Shown: positions 1-9,515 of the stretch, piece by piece
Layout of the letters: the number at the start of each line of letters is the position of its first letter
How positions within the stretch are numbered: the stretch's first letter is position 1
Assembly (NCBI GenBank): GCA_910575625.1
Contig: CAJTFD010000004.1
Location: 230,836 to 294,835 of the forward strand
Source of the DNA: Clostridia bacterium
Lineage (GTDB): Bacteria > Bacillota > Clostridia > Lachnospirales > Lachnospiraceae
DNA length: 64,000 nt
Direction of reading: 5' to 3'
Translations under genes and position numbers: made by a program
The notes under the pieces: model-generated
What the model was told of the DNA's origin: nothing
The model's database searches: none
What the model saw: only the letters and a program-made list of their open reading frames with translations

Positions 1-66
1 GCCCAGTTGGCCGTGTCCCTGGAGGTGGATATGCACCAGGGAGAAAACTGGTATGAGGCGAAATAG
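1..66 (+). CDS. polA: DNA polymerase I, C-terminal end only
   Basis: The first 22 codons are open and end in TAG at 64-66. The encoded tail includes LEVDMHQGENWYEAK, which matches the conserved carboxyl end of family A DNA polymerases in clostridia. The enzyme fills gaps and removes RNA primers during replication and repair. Position also supports the call: coaE starts one base after the stop codon, the common polA-coaE order in Firmicutes. Only the last residues are visible, so no catalytic motif can be checked. Confidence 0.75.
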   Translation, partial: AQLAVSLEVDMHQGENWYEAK

Positions 67-675
67 ATGAAGATCATAGGGATAACAGGCGGCGTGGGGG
101 CCGGAAAGAGTACGGTGCTCGACTATCTGAGGGAGCGCTATGATGCCTATACAGTCCAGGCGGATCTGGTGGGCCATGAGGTGATGGGACCGGAGGGGAG
201 TTGCTATGCTCCGGTCCTGGATCTGCTGGGGCGGGAGGTCCTGGATGCCCAGGGGAAGATCGATCGGAAGAAAGTGGCGGGGATCGTCTTTCCCCGGCCC
301 CAGGTGCTGGCGCGATTGAATGGGATCATCCATCCGGCGGTGAAGGACGATATCCGCAGACGGATCGCAGGGCAGGAGCGGGAAGGGCGGCGGATCTTCG
401 TGATCGAAGCCGCGCTCTTGCTGGAAGATCATTATGATGAGATCTGTGAGGATCTGTGGTATATCTATGCCGAGGAGGCCGTGCGCAGACAGCGGCTCAA
501 GGACCAGAGGGGCTATACGGATGAGAAGATCACGGACATCTTCCGGAATCAGCAGACAGATCAGGTGTTCCGGCAGAAATGTCTGTATACTGTGGAAAAC
601 AACGGAGATCTGCAGGTTACATATCAACAGATAGACAGAAGGATAGGGATGGAAAAGACACATGGACCTATGTAG
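67..675 (+). CDS. coaE: Dephospho-CoA kinase
   Basis: Phosphorylates the 3'-hydroxyl of dephospho-CoA, the last step of coenzyme A synthesis, in the cytosol. A P-loop, GITGGVGAGKST, lies at residues 5-16, and the 202-residue length is normal for the family. Further family features are the VQADLVGHEV stretch near residue 30 and the VIEAALLLED segment in mid-protein. The ATG follows the polA stop codon directly, so the two are probably cotranscribed. The last 14 bases overlap the next gene, suggesting translational coupling. Confidence 0.93.
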   Translation: MKIIGITGGVGAGKSTVLDYLRERYDAYTVQADLVGHEVMGPEGSCYAPVLDLLGREVLDAQGKIDRKKVAGIVFPRPQVLARLNGIIHPAVKDDIRRRIAGQEREGRRIFVIEAALLLEDHYDEICEDLWYIYAEEAVRRQRLKDQRGYTDEKITDIFRNQQTDQVFRQKCLYTVENNGDLQVTYQQIDRRIGMEKTHGPM

Positions 676-1459
676 TATTGCCAGTGGCAGCAGCGGGAAT
701 TGTATCTATGTGGGCGGCGGGTGCGCCAGTGTACTGGTGGATGTGGGCCTGAGCGGCAAGCGGATCGAGATGGGACTGAATTCGATCGACCGCACCACAA
801 AAGATGTGGACGGGATCCTCATCACCCATGAGCATTCCGACCACATCCAGGGCCTGGGCGTATTGGCCCGGAAATACGGCCTGCCCATCTATGCGACGGC
901 GGGGACGATAGAGGCCGTCAGAGGGATGAAACAGCTGGGGAAGATGCCTGAGGGGCTGTTTTGTGAGGTGCGGCCAGATCAGAGATTTTCGGTGGGGGAT
1001 CTGACGATCCTTCCATTTTCCATTTCACACGACGCGGCGCAGCCGGTGGGGTATCGCCTGGAATGTCAGGGAAAGGCAGTGGGCATCGCGACGGATATGG
1101 GAAAATACAGCGGATACACGATCGAGCATTTAGAACATCTGGACGCTCTCCTTTTGGAGGCAAACCATGATGTGAATATGCTGCAGGTGGGCAGTTATCC
1201 TTACTATCTGAAACGGAGGATATTAGGTGACAGGGGGCATTTATCCAATGAAAATGCCGGCAAGCTCCTCAGTCGTCTGCTCCATGACGATCTGAAAGCA
1301 GTTTTTCTGGGACACTTGAGCAAAGAGAATAATTATGATAAACTGGCATACGAAACAGTGTGCGGGGAAGTGGACAGCGGTGAGAATCCGTACAAGTCCC
1401 GGGATTTTTACATACAGGTGGCCAGGCGGGAGCAGGTTTCTGAACTGGTCGCCATATGA
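662..1459 (+). CDS. MBL-fold metallo-hydrolase, YycJ/WalJ-like
   Basis: A metallo-beta-lactamase fold protein of 265 residues. The metal-binding motif HEHSDH is at residues 56-61, followed by a later histidine in SISHDAAQP and another in FLGHLSKENNY. The N-terminal SIASGSSGNC stretch is typical of the YycJ/WalJ branch, which is linked to cell-wall two-component signalling and has been proposed to act as a DNA exonuclease in some Firmicutes. The gene overlaps coaE by 14 bp and probably shares its transcript. No walRK genes are nearby, so the physiological role is open. Confidence 0.85.
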   Translation: MDLCSIASGSSGNCIYVGGGCASVLVDVGLSGKRIEMGLNSIDRTTKDVDGILITHEHSDHIQGLGVLARKYGLPIYATAGTIEAVRGMKQLGKMPEGLFCEVRPDQRFSVGDLTILPFSISHDAAQPVGYRLECQGKAVGIATDMGKYSGYTIEHLEHLDALLLEANHDVNMLQVGSYPYYLKRRILGDRGHLSNENAGKLLSRLLHDDLKAVFLGHLSKENNYDKLAYETVCGEVDSGENPYKSRDFYIQVARREQVSELVAI

Positions 1460-1525
1460 TGGGCGGGATGGGAACTTCTGACAGGCCGATCATATAATAA
1501 AAGAAAAGACGAGAGGTAGATTAAA

Positions 1526-1798
1526 ATGAAAAAGACGATCATAACAGTAGTAGGCCAGGATAAGGTAGGCATCATCGCGAAGGTATGCACATACCTGTCC
1601 AACAATCAGATCAACATCCTGGATATCTCCCAGACCATCGTACAAGGGTATTTCAACATGATGATGCTCACAGATACCAGCAAGTCAGCGAAAGACATGG
1701 GCATCCTCTCCCAGGAGCTGGAGGGGCTGGGGGAGGAGATCGGGATGGTCATCCGCTGCCAGAATGAAGATATTTTCACAAAGATGCACCGGATTTAA
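1526..1798 (+). CDS. ACT domain protein, UPF0237 family
   Basis: A 90-residue protein that is essentially one ACT domain. It opens KKTIITVVGQDKVGIIAKV, the usual ligand-binding first strand and helix, and continues with INILDISQTI and a second beta-alpha-beta unit. ACT domains bind amino acids or similar small ligands and usually regulate partner enzymes. A GAGAGG ribosome site precedes the ATG. Only 24 bp separate it from the UPF0210 gene, a pairing conserved in many Firmicutes, so it may sense a ligand for that neighbour. The ligand is unknown. Confidence 0.88.
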   Translation: MKKTIITVVGQDKVGIIAKVCTYLSNNQINILDISQTIVQGYFNMMMLTDTSKSAKDMGILSQELEGLGEEIGMVIRCQNEDIFTKMHRI

Positions 1799-1822
1799 AA
1801 GCGAGTAGGAGTGGGATAGATC

Positions 1823-3187
1823 ATGATAAATATTTTTGAGGTAAATGAGACAAACAAGATGATCGAGCAGGAAAATCTGGATGTGCGGACGATCACCCTG
1901 GGGATCAGTCTGCTGGACTGCATCGATCCTGATCTGGAGAGACTGCGGGAGCGTATCTACGAGAAGATCGTGGATACGGCGAAGGACCTGGTGCCGGTGG
2001 GCCAGGAGATCGAGATGGAGTACGGGATCCCCATCGTCAATAAACGGATTTCTGTCACACCGATTGCCCTGATTGGGGGGAGCGCGTGCAAAAGCCCGGA
2101 GGATTTTGTTTCCCTGGCAAAGGTGTTGGACGATGCGGCGAAAGCTGTGAAAGTGAATTTCATCGGCGGGTATTCCGCGCTGGTATCAAAAGGGATGACC
2201 CAGGCGGAAGAGTACCTGATCCGTTCCATCCCCAAGGCACTGGCCAAGACCGACCGGGTATGTTCTTCTGTAAATGTGGGTTCCACCAAGACGGGCATCA
2301 ATATGGATGCAGTGAAACTCATGGGCGAGGTGATCTTAGAGACGGCCCAGATGACAAAAGACCGGGATTCCTGTGGATGTACGAAACTGGTGGTGTTCTG
2401 CAATGCGCCGGATGATAATCCCTTTATGGCGGGGGCATTCCACGGGGTGACGGAGGCGGATTCGGTCATCAACGTGGGCGTCAGCGGCCCCGGTGTGGTG
2501 AAGAAAGCTCTTGAGAGTGCCCGCGGCGCGGATTTTGAGACTCTCTGCGAGACGATCAAGCGCACGGCTTTCAAAGTCACGCGGGTGGGCCAGTTGGTGG
2601 CGCAGGAGGCTTCCAAGAAGATGGGCGTGCCGTTTGGTATCTTAGATCTCTCCCTGGCGCCGACCCCGGCTGTGGGGGACAGTGTGGCCGATATCTTAAG
2701 GGAGATCGGGCTGGAACATCCGGGCGCACCGGGGACCACGGCCGCACTTGCACTCTTAAACGACCAGGTGAAAAAAGGCGGCGTGATGGCCTCGTCGGCT
2801 GTGGGAGGCTTGAGCGGCGCATTCATCCCGGTCAGTGAGGATCAGGGGATGATCGACGCCGTGGAGGCAGGGGCATTGAGCCTGGAGAAATTAGAGGCGA
2901 TGACCTGCGTGTGCTCCGTGGGTCTGGATATGATCGCGGTGCCTGGGGATACATCGGCCAGCGCCATCTCCGGCATCATTGCCGATGAGGCGGCCATCGG
3001 CATGGTCAACCAGAAGACGACGGCCGTGCGCTTGATCCCGGTGATCGGAAAAGGCGTGGGGGAGACGGTGGAATTTGGCGGTCTGCTGGGACATGGGCCG
3101 ATCATGCCGGTCAATGGGTGTTCCTGTGAGGCGTTTGTGGAGAGAGGCGGGCGGATACCGGCGCCGATCCACAGCTTTAAGAATTAG
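1823..3187 (+). CDS. UPF0210 (DUF711) family protein
   Basis: A 454-residue cytosolic protein of the DUF711/UPF0210 family, which is structurally related to glycyl-radical (PFL-like) barrels. Family traits visible are the [18 protein letters not shown]-terminus, conserved glycine-rich blocks such as [13 protein letters not shown] and the C-terminal [21 protein letters not shown]. No signal peptide or membrane segment is seen. It sits 24 bp after the ACT-domain gene, and TAGGAG precedes the ATG. The biochemical activity of the family is not established, so no reaction is assigned. Its stop codon overlaps the convergent tmcAL end by a few bases. Confidence 0.85.
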   Translation: MINIFEVNETNKMIEQENLDVRTITLGISLLDCIDPDLERLRERIYEKIVDTAKDLVPVGQEIEMEYGIPIVNKRISVTPIALIGGSACKSPEDFVSLAKVLDDAAKAVKVNFIGGYSALVSKGMTQAEEYLIRSIPKALAKTDRVCSSVNVGSTKTGINMDAVKLMGEVILETAQMTKDRDSCGCTKLVVFCNAPDDNPFMAGAFHGVTEADSVINVGVSGPGVVKKALESARGADFETLCETIKRTAFKVTRVGQLVAQEASKKMGVPFGILDLSLAPTPAVGDSVADILREIGLEHPGAPGTTAALALLNDQVKKGGVMASSAVGGLSGAFIPVSEDQGMIDAVEAGALSLEKLEAMTCVCSVGLDMIAVPGDTSASAISGIIADEAAIGMVNQKTTAVRLIPVIGKGVGETVEFGGLLGHGPIMPVNGCSCEAFVERGGRIPAPIHSFKN

Positions 3188-4445
3188 ATGTAGGTGGATG
3201 GTCAGGATAGATGACGATAGGGCGGCAGGCTTCGTGGACGAACGGCGTGCCGCTCTTATGCGCCAGGACGCTCTCGTACAGATTGGCGGCATGGATGTCC
3301 GCATCCAGCATGGCGCGGGCATCTGTATCCAGCAGCCGATCATTTTTTAAGGATTTAGCAGGCCGGGATACCAGCGGGATCCGGCTTGTTTTTTTTAGGT
3401 GTGTGAGCAGCGGTGCGGCTCCCTGGCGGAAACCGAGGATCCGGGCATACGGCGTGACTGCGCAGGCAGACGGACGAGGCGCGGGCTGGTACAGGTCCAG
3501 GAGGATATGCAGGAGGCCCCGGGCGGCCCGTGTGTGGGTGATCTGCTTTGTCTTGATCTGTGTGATAAAGCTTTCGTAGTCCGTAAAACCATTTAGGCAG
3601 TTGCAGATCCGGTTGGCCATTTCTTCGGACACGTCAAAATAGCGGCATGATTTTTCAGGCGGTGTTTCCATACATTTGTATCTGAGCAGGAGTGAAAAGT
3701 CATTTGCCCCCATCCATCCCCGTTTGTAAAGCGCATCTGCCAAGATCTTTGCGGCCGGTGCGGGGATATGGGAGGACCAGTCTGAAAAGGGGGCGTTTTG
3801 TTCGATGATCCGGCGGATGGCGGTGGCGGAACTGAATGTTCCATCCGGTTTTGTCTGATGGTAAGCGGCTCCCTTGCGGCGGATGACGACTGGCTGGATC
3901 GGGGAGGCGAAGTCTTGTATGGCCATGCAGTATTCCAGTCCCAGTATGTTGTTGGGTGAATCCAAAAGTCCTTTGGAAAGAGGCACATCGCCCAGACAGT
4001 CCCGGAGGGCTTTGTGCCGGGCGAGGGGAAAAGTATCTCCTGTGGAGAGATATCCCCGCAGGTTTTTTTGAAAGAGGGGGAGTTCCTGGCGGATCGCCTG
4101 ACCGATCCGCGCGAGATCCTCCGGCCGTGCACTCTCACTCCCAAAGCACAGGCAGTCGACGGCTTTCAGGTTATGCAGCAGCGCCACGGCGCCCCGGGCG
4201 AAATAGGAGGCGCTGCCTGTGGCATGGATGACCGGGAGCTCCAGCACCAGATCCGCGCCGCAGGCGAGTGCCATCCGCGTTCGGGTGTATTTGTCCACCA
4301 GAGCCGGCGCGCCCCGCTGGGTAAAATCCCCGCTCATCACGACCACGATGTGATCCGCGCCTGTGATCTGGCGGGTTTTCTCCAAGTGGTAGAGATGGCC
4401 GTTGTGGAAAGGATTGTATTCGGCGATGATCCCTGTGATCTTCAT
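3177..4445 (-). CDS. tmcAL: tRNA(Met) cytidine acetate ligase (YlbM-like)
   Basis: Makes N4-acetylcytidine at the wobble base of elongator tRNA(Met), using acetate and ATP. The nucleotidyltransferase motif [13 protein letters not shown] begins at residue 9, with the expected FHNGH core, and [14 protein letters not shown] follows. The 422-residue length fits the family. The ATG at 4445 is chosen because GAGGTAG lies just upstream and the family starts [14 protein letters not shown]; a longer open frame extends upstream without support. The gene faces away from pta-ackA, a common clostridial arrangement that puts an acetate-using tRNA enzyme beside the acetate-producing pathway. Confidence 0.9.
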   Translation of the reverse strand: MKITGIIAEYNPFHNGHLYHLEKTRQITGADHIVVVMSGDFTQRGAPALVDKYTRTRMALACGADLVLELPVIHATGSASYFARGAVALLHNLKAVDCLCFGSESARPEDLARIGQAIRQELPLFQKNLRGYLSTGDTFPLARHKALRDCLGDVPLSKGLLDSPNNILGLEYCMAIQDFASPIQPVVIRRKGAAYHQTKPDGTFSSATAIRRIIEQNAPFSDWSSHIPAPAAKILADALYKRGWMGANDFSLLLRYKCMETPPEKSCRYFDVSEEMANRICNCLNGFTDYESFITQIKTKQITHTRAARGLLHILLDLYQPAPRPSACAVTPYARILGFRQGAAPLLTHLKKTSRIPLVSRPAKSLKNDRLLDTDARAMLDADIHAANLYESVLAHKSGTPFVHEACRPIVIYPDHPPTSNS

Positions 4446-4800
4446 AAAAACTACCTCATTGTGATATCTCAGAGCGGAACATCTCGGCGATGTCCGAAGG
4501 ATTGCTCCACCAGAGTTTTGATGTTTCATCGTATAAAAGTCCGGCGGTCTTTGAAAAGATAGATCTTGAGAAGACTCCATCTGGATCCATCTGCAGATCC
4601 TCGGACAGTCCCTCGATGATCAGAGCGTGTTTGAAAAATGCTTTATATCAACTGTATGTCACGATCCACTCCCGGATGGACCGGAATATCTTTGATCCAG
4701 CAAAGACCCGGGCAGCCTCCTGGATGGACATCCCCCATTCCTTTGAGGCCGGCCGGAGGATCCTTGCCTGCATATATATGATCTGTTGACTCTCATCCAT
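4446..4800 (-). pseudogene. Degenerate small gene(s), DUF3791-like
   Basis: On the minus strand an ATG at 4800 opens a 50-codon frame (stop at 4648-4650) with segments QARILRPASKEWGMSIQEAA and FRSIREWIVTYS. This resembles the first half of DUF3791 proteins, small accessory proteins often paired with DUF3990. The same frame resumes after the TGA for about 63 codons and ends just before tmcAL, with no start codon. The best reading is a DUF3791-like gene interrupted by a nonsense codon, or two decayed members. Family assignment is from memory of the motif and is tentative. Confidence 0.4.
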
Positions 4801-4882
4801 ACGTGGTCAGCCCTTTCTTTACATTTTTTTTCGTATTATGGATCCCGTGTATATTTCTTCGCATATTTTACCATTATAAAAC

Positions 4883-4911
4883 TTGAAATACAACTCTGCA
4901 AGGGTTATAAT
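4883..4911 (+). promoter_or_regulatory. Promoter of pta-ackA
   Basis: TTGAAA at 4883-4888 and TATAAT at 4906-4911 are separated by exactly 17 bp and lie about 45 bp upstream of the pta ATG. This is a near-consensus housekeeping promoter. It also shows that the open frame running further upstream of pta cannot be its true start. Confidence 0.8.
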
Positions 4912-4956
4912 GGAAAAGAAGTGCAACAGGAAAAACACGAAAGGAGCCAAAAGATC

Positions 4957-5952
4957 ATGGGATTTATTGACACGATCAAAGCGAGGGCAAAAGCAGCCCA
5001 GAAAACTATTGTATTACCGGAGACTGAGGACAGAAGGACCTTAGAAGCGACGGAGATGATATTAAAAGAAGGGATTGCGAAAGTCATCCTGATCGGAAAT
5101 GAAGAAGCTGTTAAGAAAGGTGCCGAAGGACTGGATATCTCCGGCGCTACGATCGTAGACCCGGCTACTTCTGACAAGACAGCCGCTTATGTCGACAAGC
5201 TGGTAGAATTGAGGAGCAAGAAGGGGATGACCCCGGAGCAGGCAAAAGAAATCCTATTGAACCAGTACCTGTACTATGGCGTCATGATGGTCAAGATGGG
5301 CGATGCAGACGGCATGGTATCCGGCGCTTGCCATTCCACAGCAGATACACTGCGTCCCTGCCTGCAGATCTTAAAGACAAAACCAGGCACAAAACTGGTT
5401 TCCGCATTCTTCCTCATGGTCGTGCCGGATTGTGAATACGGCGCAGACGGGACATTCATCTATGCAGATTCCGGCCTGAACCAGAATCCGAATCCGGAAG
5501 AACTGGCAGCGATCGCCGGATCATCCGCAGAATCCTTCCAGTTACTGGTAGAGAAAGAGCCGGTCGTGGCTATGCTCTCCCATTCCACCATGGGCAGTGC
5601 AAAACACGCAGATGTGGATAAAGTACTGGAAGCGACCCGCATCGCAAAAGAAGAATATCCAAACCTGAAATTAGACGGCGAATTCCAGCTGGATGCCGCG
5701 ATCGTACCAAGCGTAGGCGCTTCCAAAGCTCCGAACAGCCCGGTAGCAGGCAAAGCTAACGTGCTGATCTTCCCAGACCTGGATGCAGGGAACATCGGCT
5801 ACAAGCTGACCCAGAGGCTGGCAAAAGCAGAAGCATACGGACCTATCACACAGGGTATCGCTATGCCGGTCAACGACCTTTCCAGAGGATGCTCTGCAGA
5901 GGATATCGTAGGCGTGACTGCGATCACAGCCGTACAGTGCCTGGCACAGTAA
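4957..5952 (+). CDS. pta: Phosphate acetyltransferase
   Basis: Converts acetyl-CoA and phosphate to acetyl phosphate, the first half of the fermentative acetate pathway. The 331-residue protein matches the short Pta class: KTIVLPETEDRRTLEAT near the N-terminus, DGMVSGACHSTADTLRP in the middle and STMGSAKHADVDKV later. The ATG at 4957 is chosen because AAGGAG lies at 4941-4946 and a consensus promoter lies just before it. ackA follows after 45 bp with its own ribosome site, making a two-gene operon. Codons are strongly biased, as expected for a highly expressed gene. Confidence 0.96.
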   Translation: MGFIDTIKARAKAAQKTIVLPETEDRRTLEATEMILKEGIAKVILIGNEEAVKKGAEGLDISGATIVDPATSDKTAAYVDKLVELRSKKGMTPEQAKEILLNQYLYYGVMMVKMGDADGMVSGACHSTADTLRPCLQILKTKPGTKLVSAFFLMVVPDCEYGADGTFIYADSGLNQNPNPEELAAIAGSSAESFQLLVEKEPVVAMLSHSTMGSAKHADVDKVLEATRIAKEEYPNLKLDGEFQLDAAIVPSVGASKAPNSPVAGKANVLIFPDLDAGNIGYKLTQRLAKAEAYGPITQGIAMPVNDLSRGCSAEDIVGVTAITAVQCLAQ

Positions 5953-5997
5953 TCAATATCAAATAATAAAGATCATAAAAAACCGGAGGAAAATAAA

Positions 5998-7188
5998 ATG
6001 AATGTATTGGTGATCAATTGCGGAAGTTCATCCCTGAAATTCCAGCTGATCAATTCCGACACGGAAGCAGTCCTGGCAAAAGGTCTCTGCGAGAGGATCG
6101 GGATCGACGGAAGACTGGTTTACCAGCCGGCAAACGGTGACAAAGAGACGACAGAAGCGGACATGCCCACACACAAACAGGCGATCCAGCTCGTGTTAAA
6201 TGCGCTGATGAACGAAAAGACAGGCGTGATCAAGAGCTTAGAGGAAGTGGACGCTGTAGGCCACAGGGTGGTACACGGCGGCGAGAAATTCGCTTCTTCC
6301 GTAGTGATCAATGACGAAGTCATGGCAGCGATCGAAGAGTGTAACGACCTTGCGCCGTTACATAACCCGGCGAACCTGATCGGTATCCGCGCCTGCCAGG
6401 AGCTGATGCCAAAAGCGCCGATGGTTGCTGTATTTGATACCGCTTTCCATCAGACAATGCCAGAGAAGGCTTATCTGTACGGCCTGCCCTATGAATACTA
6501 CGAGAAATACAAAGTAAGGAGATACGGCTTCCACGGGACCTCCCACAGCTTCGTATCCAAACATGCCGCAGAATTCTTGGGCATCGATGCTGCAAACAGC
6601 AAGATGATCGTAGCGCATTTAGGAAACGGCGCTTCCATCAGCGCAGTTGTAAACGGAAAATGTGTGGATACATCCATGGGTCTGACACCTCTGGAAGGTC
6701 TTGTGATGGGTACACGTTCCGGCGATATCGACCCGGCGATCATGGAATTCATCGCGAAGAAAGAAAACCTGGATATCTCAGGCATGATGAACGTGCTGAA
6801 CAAGAAATCCGGTGTGGAAGGTCTCTCCGGCGGCCTCTCCAGCGACTTCCGCGACCTGGAAGAAGCCACAGAAAAAGGCAACAAGCTGGCTGAAAACGCG
6901 ATCGAAGTATTCTGCTACCGTGTAGCAAAATATATCGGTTCCTATGTAGCGGCCATGAACGGTGTGGATGCGATCGCTTTCACAGCAGGCATCGGCGAGA
7001 ACGCGATCAATGTACGCGAAAAAGTCATGGGCTATCTGGGCTATCTGGGCATCGAGCTGGATAAAGAAGCCAATTCCAATAGAGGCGAAGACACTGTGAT
7101 CTCCACAGCTTCCTCCAAAGTCAAAGTGGCTGTGATCCCCACAAACGAAGAGTTGGCGATCTGCCGTGAGACAGTGGCATTGGTATGA
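5998..7188 (+). CDS. ackA: Acetate kinase
   Basis: Transfers phosphate from acetyl phosphate to ADP, giving acetate and ATP. At 396 residues it has the standard length. Visible ASKHA-fold signatures are VLVINCGSSSLKFQ at the N-terminus, YGFHGTSHSFV, GNGASISAV, MGTRSGDIDPAIM, EGLSGGLSSDFRDL and TAGIGENA. GGAGGA lies just upstream of the ATG. It is the second gene of the pta-ackA operon and is followed at once by a strong terminator. The pair provides substrate-level ATP, and its product acetate is the substrate of the neighbouring TmcAL. Confidence 0.97.
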   Translation: MNVLVINCGSSSLKFQLINSDTEAVLAKGLCERIGIDGRLVYQPANGDKETTEADMPTHKQAIQLVLNALMNEKTGVIKSLEEVDAVGHRVVHGGEKFASSVVINDEVMAAIEECNDLAPLHNPANLIGIRACQELMPKAPMVAVFDTAFHQTMPEKAYLYGLPYEYYEKYKVRRYGFHGTSHSFVSKHAAEFLGIDAANSKMIVAHLGNGASISAVVNGKCVDTSMGLTPLEGLVMGTRSGDIDPAIMEFIAKKENLDISGMMNVLNKKSGVEGLSGGLSSDFRDLEEATEKGNKLAENAIEVFCYRVAKYIGSYVAAMNGVDAIAFTAGIGENAINVREKVMGYLGYLGIELDKEANSNRGEDTVISTASSKVKVAVIPTNEELAICRETVALV

Positions 7189-7205
7189 TATAAGTTCAAT
7201 ATGGA

Positions 7206-7231
7206 CCCCCGCAGATATCTGCGGGGGTTTT
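7206..7231 (+). terminator. Terminator after ackA
   Basis: A perfect inverted repeat with 11-base arms, CCCCCGCAGAT and ATCTGCGGGGG (7206-7227), is followed by TTTT. It starts 17 bp after the ackA stop codon and should end the pta-ackA transcript. Confidence 0.9.
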
Positions 7232-7376
7232 GCCGTGCACAAAAAGTGAAACGGTAATAATATTCTGATATCGGTAAAATATTTTATATTCTAAAAAATC
7301 TGTGGTATACTATGTTTTATCATGTTGATAGAATGATGTATTTTCAGATCATAAATGAAAGGAATAGTAAGCTGAA

Positions 7377-8114
7377 ATGAATGCGGCGATCGTGGATGAT
7401 TCGGTGGAGGATATTGAACTTTTATACAGTTATCTGTCACGATATTGTCAGGAAAATAAGATACATATATATATCGAAAAATTTACCGATGCGGATACAT
7501 TTTTAGATGCTGTATGTGACACGGCCTATCATCTAGTCTTTCTGGATATTTATCTGAAATGTATGACGGGTATCCAGGTCGCAAAAAAGATACAGATAAA
7601 AGATCCCAGATGTCAGATTATCTTTACCACAGTCAGCGGTGAACATGCACCTGCGGCGTTCAGACTCCATGTCCTGGATTATCTCGTAAAACCTTATGGA
7701 TATATATATCTGAAAGATGCTCTGGATAATTATGCATCGTCTGTATCAAGAATGGCCCATTATATTGAATTGAAAGAAGGCAGGGAGCGCACACGCGTGC
7801 CGATCTCTGATATCATCTATACAGATTATTCCAACCATTATATCCAGGTACACACAGTTTCCTGCGTTATACGTTCTCATCTGTCCTTTAGTGATTTTTA
7901 CCCGATGCTGTCGCCATATCCGAATTTTCTATGGTGTTACCGCAATTGTATGGTGAATATGGATTTTATCGAATCTTATATGGACAGGGATTTTATCCTA
8001 AAGAATGGAGAGAGTATACCGATAACAGCCGCACGCAAACGAGAGATCTTGCAGACCTATGCGGATTACATATTTGATGCTCATACACAGACTGGAAAAG
8101 GGAGGAGAGTATGA
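7377..8114 (+). CDS. LytTR-family response regulator
   Basis: A DNA-binding response regulator of the AgrA/VirR type, 245 residues. The receiver domain spans residues 1-120, with acidic residues in IVDDS, the phospho-acceptor Asp57 in LVFLDIYL, and the lysine of DYLVKPYG near residue 105. A LytTR DNA-binding domain follows from about residue 140, with the family-like NHYIQVHT and LWCYRNCMVNMDFIESY. An extended -10 element (TGGTATACT, about 7300-7310) lies upstream. It overlaps the histidine kinase gene by 4 bp. No autoinducer peptide or AgrB gene is nearby, so the signal is unknown. Confidence 0.9.
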   Translation: MNAAIVDDSVEDIELLYSYLSRYCQENKIHIYIEKFTDADTFLDAVCDTAYHLVFLDIYLKCMTGIQVAKKIQIKDPRCQIIFTTVSGEHAPAAFRLHVLDYLVKPYGYIYLKDALDNYASSVSRMAHYIELKEGRERTRVPISDIIYTDYSNHYIQVHTVSCVIRSHLSFSDFYPMLSPYPNFLWCYRNCMVNMDFIESYMDRDFILKNGESIPITAARKREILQTYADYIFDAHTQTGKGRRV

Positions 8115-9454
8115 CGGGTGTCTATATGGTCAACGGTCTGCTCTTTGTCATACCTTGTATACTGCTCTTGTATCTGATCTTCCGTGACCAGATAAAGATA
8201 CCGCGGCTGCTGGTGATCTTCGCTTCAGTCGCGATGTTTTTAATGGTCCATCTGCTCTCATCCCGGGTGTATCTGATGGTGGACACTCCTTTGGAGAAAA
8301 CGTTTGTCTCGATCGTGTCCCAGTTTGCGGGAGTCTTTATATTCAGTACAGTGAGCAGCTATACATTTGGACAGAGTCTTTTCATCATCACAGTTGTAAA
8401 AAATTATTCTGAAAACGTTCGGCTTTTTTCTTACCAGATCTATTTTCTGTCTACTGGCAGACTGCCGGAAGGATCTGTATCTGCAATCTCATGTATCATG
8501 GCTGCAGTCTCTTTGGCGCTCTTTCCCCTGATCTGTTGGTTTTATAAAAAACTCATGCGTCCCGCCCTGGATTACAGCAGGTCACTTGTGATATGGAAAC
8601 TCATCTGGGTGATCCCCATAAGCAATACCATCATCTATACGATGAACATTGCGCCGGATACAACAAATTACTCTTATTTTCCAAAAGAAGAGTTCCTCGT
8701 GCTCCCGGCCTTGTGGTGCATGATGACTTTTATGACTTACGGGATTTTTTTGCGTACGGTCATCGCTGTCAGCAGGAATGCAGAGCTGCAGGAGAAACTC
8801 CATTTAACAGAGGTACAGATCACAGCACAACAAAAATATATGGAAGATCTGCAGATGCGTATCCAGGAGACTCGTCGATACAGGCATGATATCCGTCATC
8901 ATTTCCTGGTCTTAGGGAACCTTGCAAAAAGCAAAGACCTGGATGGCCTGCAAAAGTATCTTGAAAAGATCAGTGCATTTTCAGTCCTGCGGCCAACAGA
9001 GATCTTCTGTGAGAATACTGCTGTCAACGCTTTATTGGGATATTATAAAGAAAAAGCTGAAAAAGAACAGATCAAGATGACTCTGCAAGTCTCTCTTTTT
9101 GAAAAGATTCCTATTGCAGATACGGAAGTCTGCATCATCCTGGGAAATCTTCTGGAAAATGCGATAGAAGCGTGCAGACGCATGGAGTCACAGGACAGAT
9201 CCATCGATCTTGAACTTACCATGGTGAGCAGCACGCTCCTCGTACTCCTAGTCCAAAACAGTTATGAGGGGGTCGTGCAGCGGGCGCAGGACGGTACATT
9301 CCTTTCAGCAAAGACCAAGGGGAGAAAAGGGATCGGGCTTTCGTCCGTGTTGGATATAACAGAAAGATATAACGGTGTCTCGAGATTTGAGTACAAAGAT
9401 CAGATATTCAAAGTCTCTTTGCTCCTAAATGGCGGAGGACCAAAGGAATGGTAA
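8111..9454 (+). CDS. GHKL sensor histidine kinase
   Basis: Partner kinase of the LytTR regulator, 447 residues. The N-terminal half (to about residue 220) carries roughly six hydrophobic helices, as in AgrC-like receptors. A coiled segment (LQEKLHLTEVQITAQQKYME) leads to the H-box RYRHDIRHH, where His259 is the likely phosphate acceptor. The N-box NLLENAIEACRR and the G-box KGRKGIGLSSV follow near the C-terminus. It has the membrane-receptor layout of quorum or peptide sensors. The ATGA overlap with the regulator implies translational coupling. Confidence 0.9.
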   Translation: MTGVYMVNGLLFVIPCILLLYLIFRDQIKIPRLLVIFASVAMFLMVHLLSSRVYLMVDTPLEKTFVSIVSQFAGVFIFSTVSSYTFGQSLFIITVVKNYSENVRLFSYQIYFLSTGRLPEGSVSAISCIMAAVSLALFPLICWFYKKLMRPALDYSRSLVIWKLIWVIPISNTIIYTMNIAPDTTNYSYFPKEEFLVLPALWCMMTFMTYGIFLRTVIAVSRNAELQEKLHLTEVQITAQQKYMEDLQMRIQETRRYRHDIRHHFLVLGNLAKSKDLDGLQKYLEKISAFSVLRPTEIFCENTAVNALLGYYKEKAEKEQIKMTLQVSLFEKIPIADTEVCIILGNLLENAIEACRRMESQDRSIDLELTMVSSTLLVLLVQNSYEGVVQRAQDGTFLSAKTKGRKGIGLSSVLDITERYNGVSRFEYKDQIFKVSLLLNGGGPKEW

Positions 9455-9515
9455 AAATCCTGTGATATCTGTAAAAAAGATTCTCTGGATGGAGATCTGT
9501 GCTATATTGTTATGA

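Noticed and set aside
1957..2826. 289-codon frame opposite the UPF0210 gene
   Set aside because: A shadow of a GC-rich coding region; the plus-strand gene has clear family motifs.
4786..4956. N-terminal extension of Pta
   Set aside because: The extension overlaps the consensus promoter at 4883-4911, and the ATG at 4957 has a strong ribosome site and the family start.
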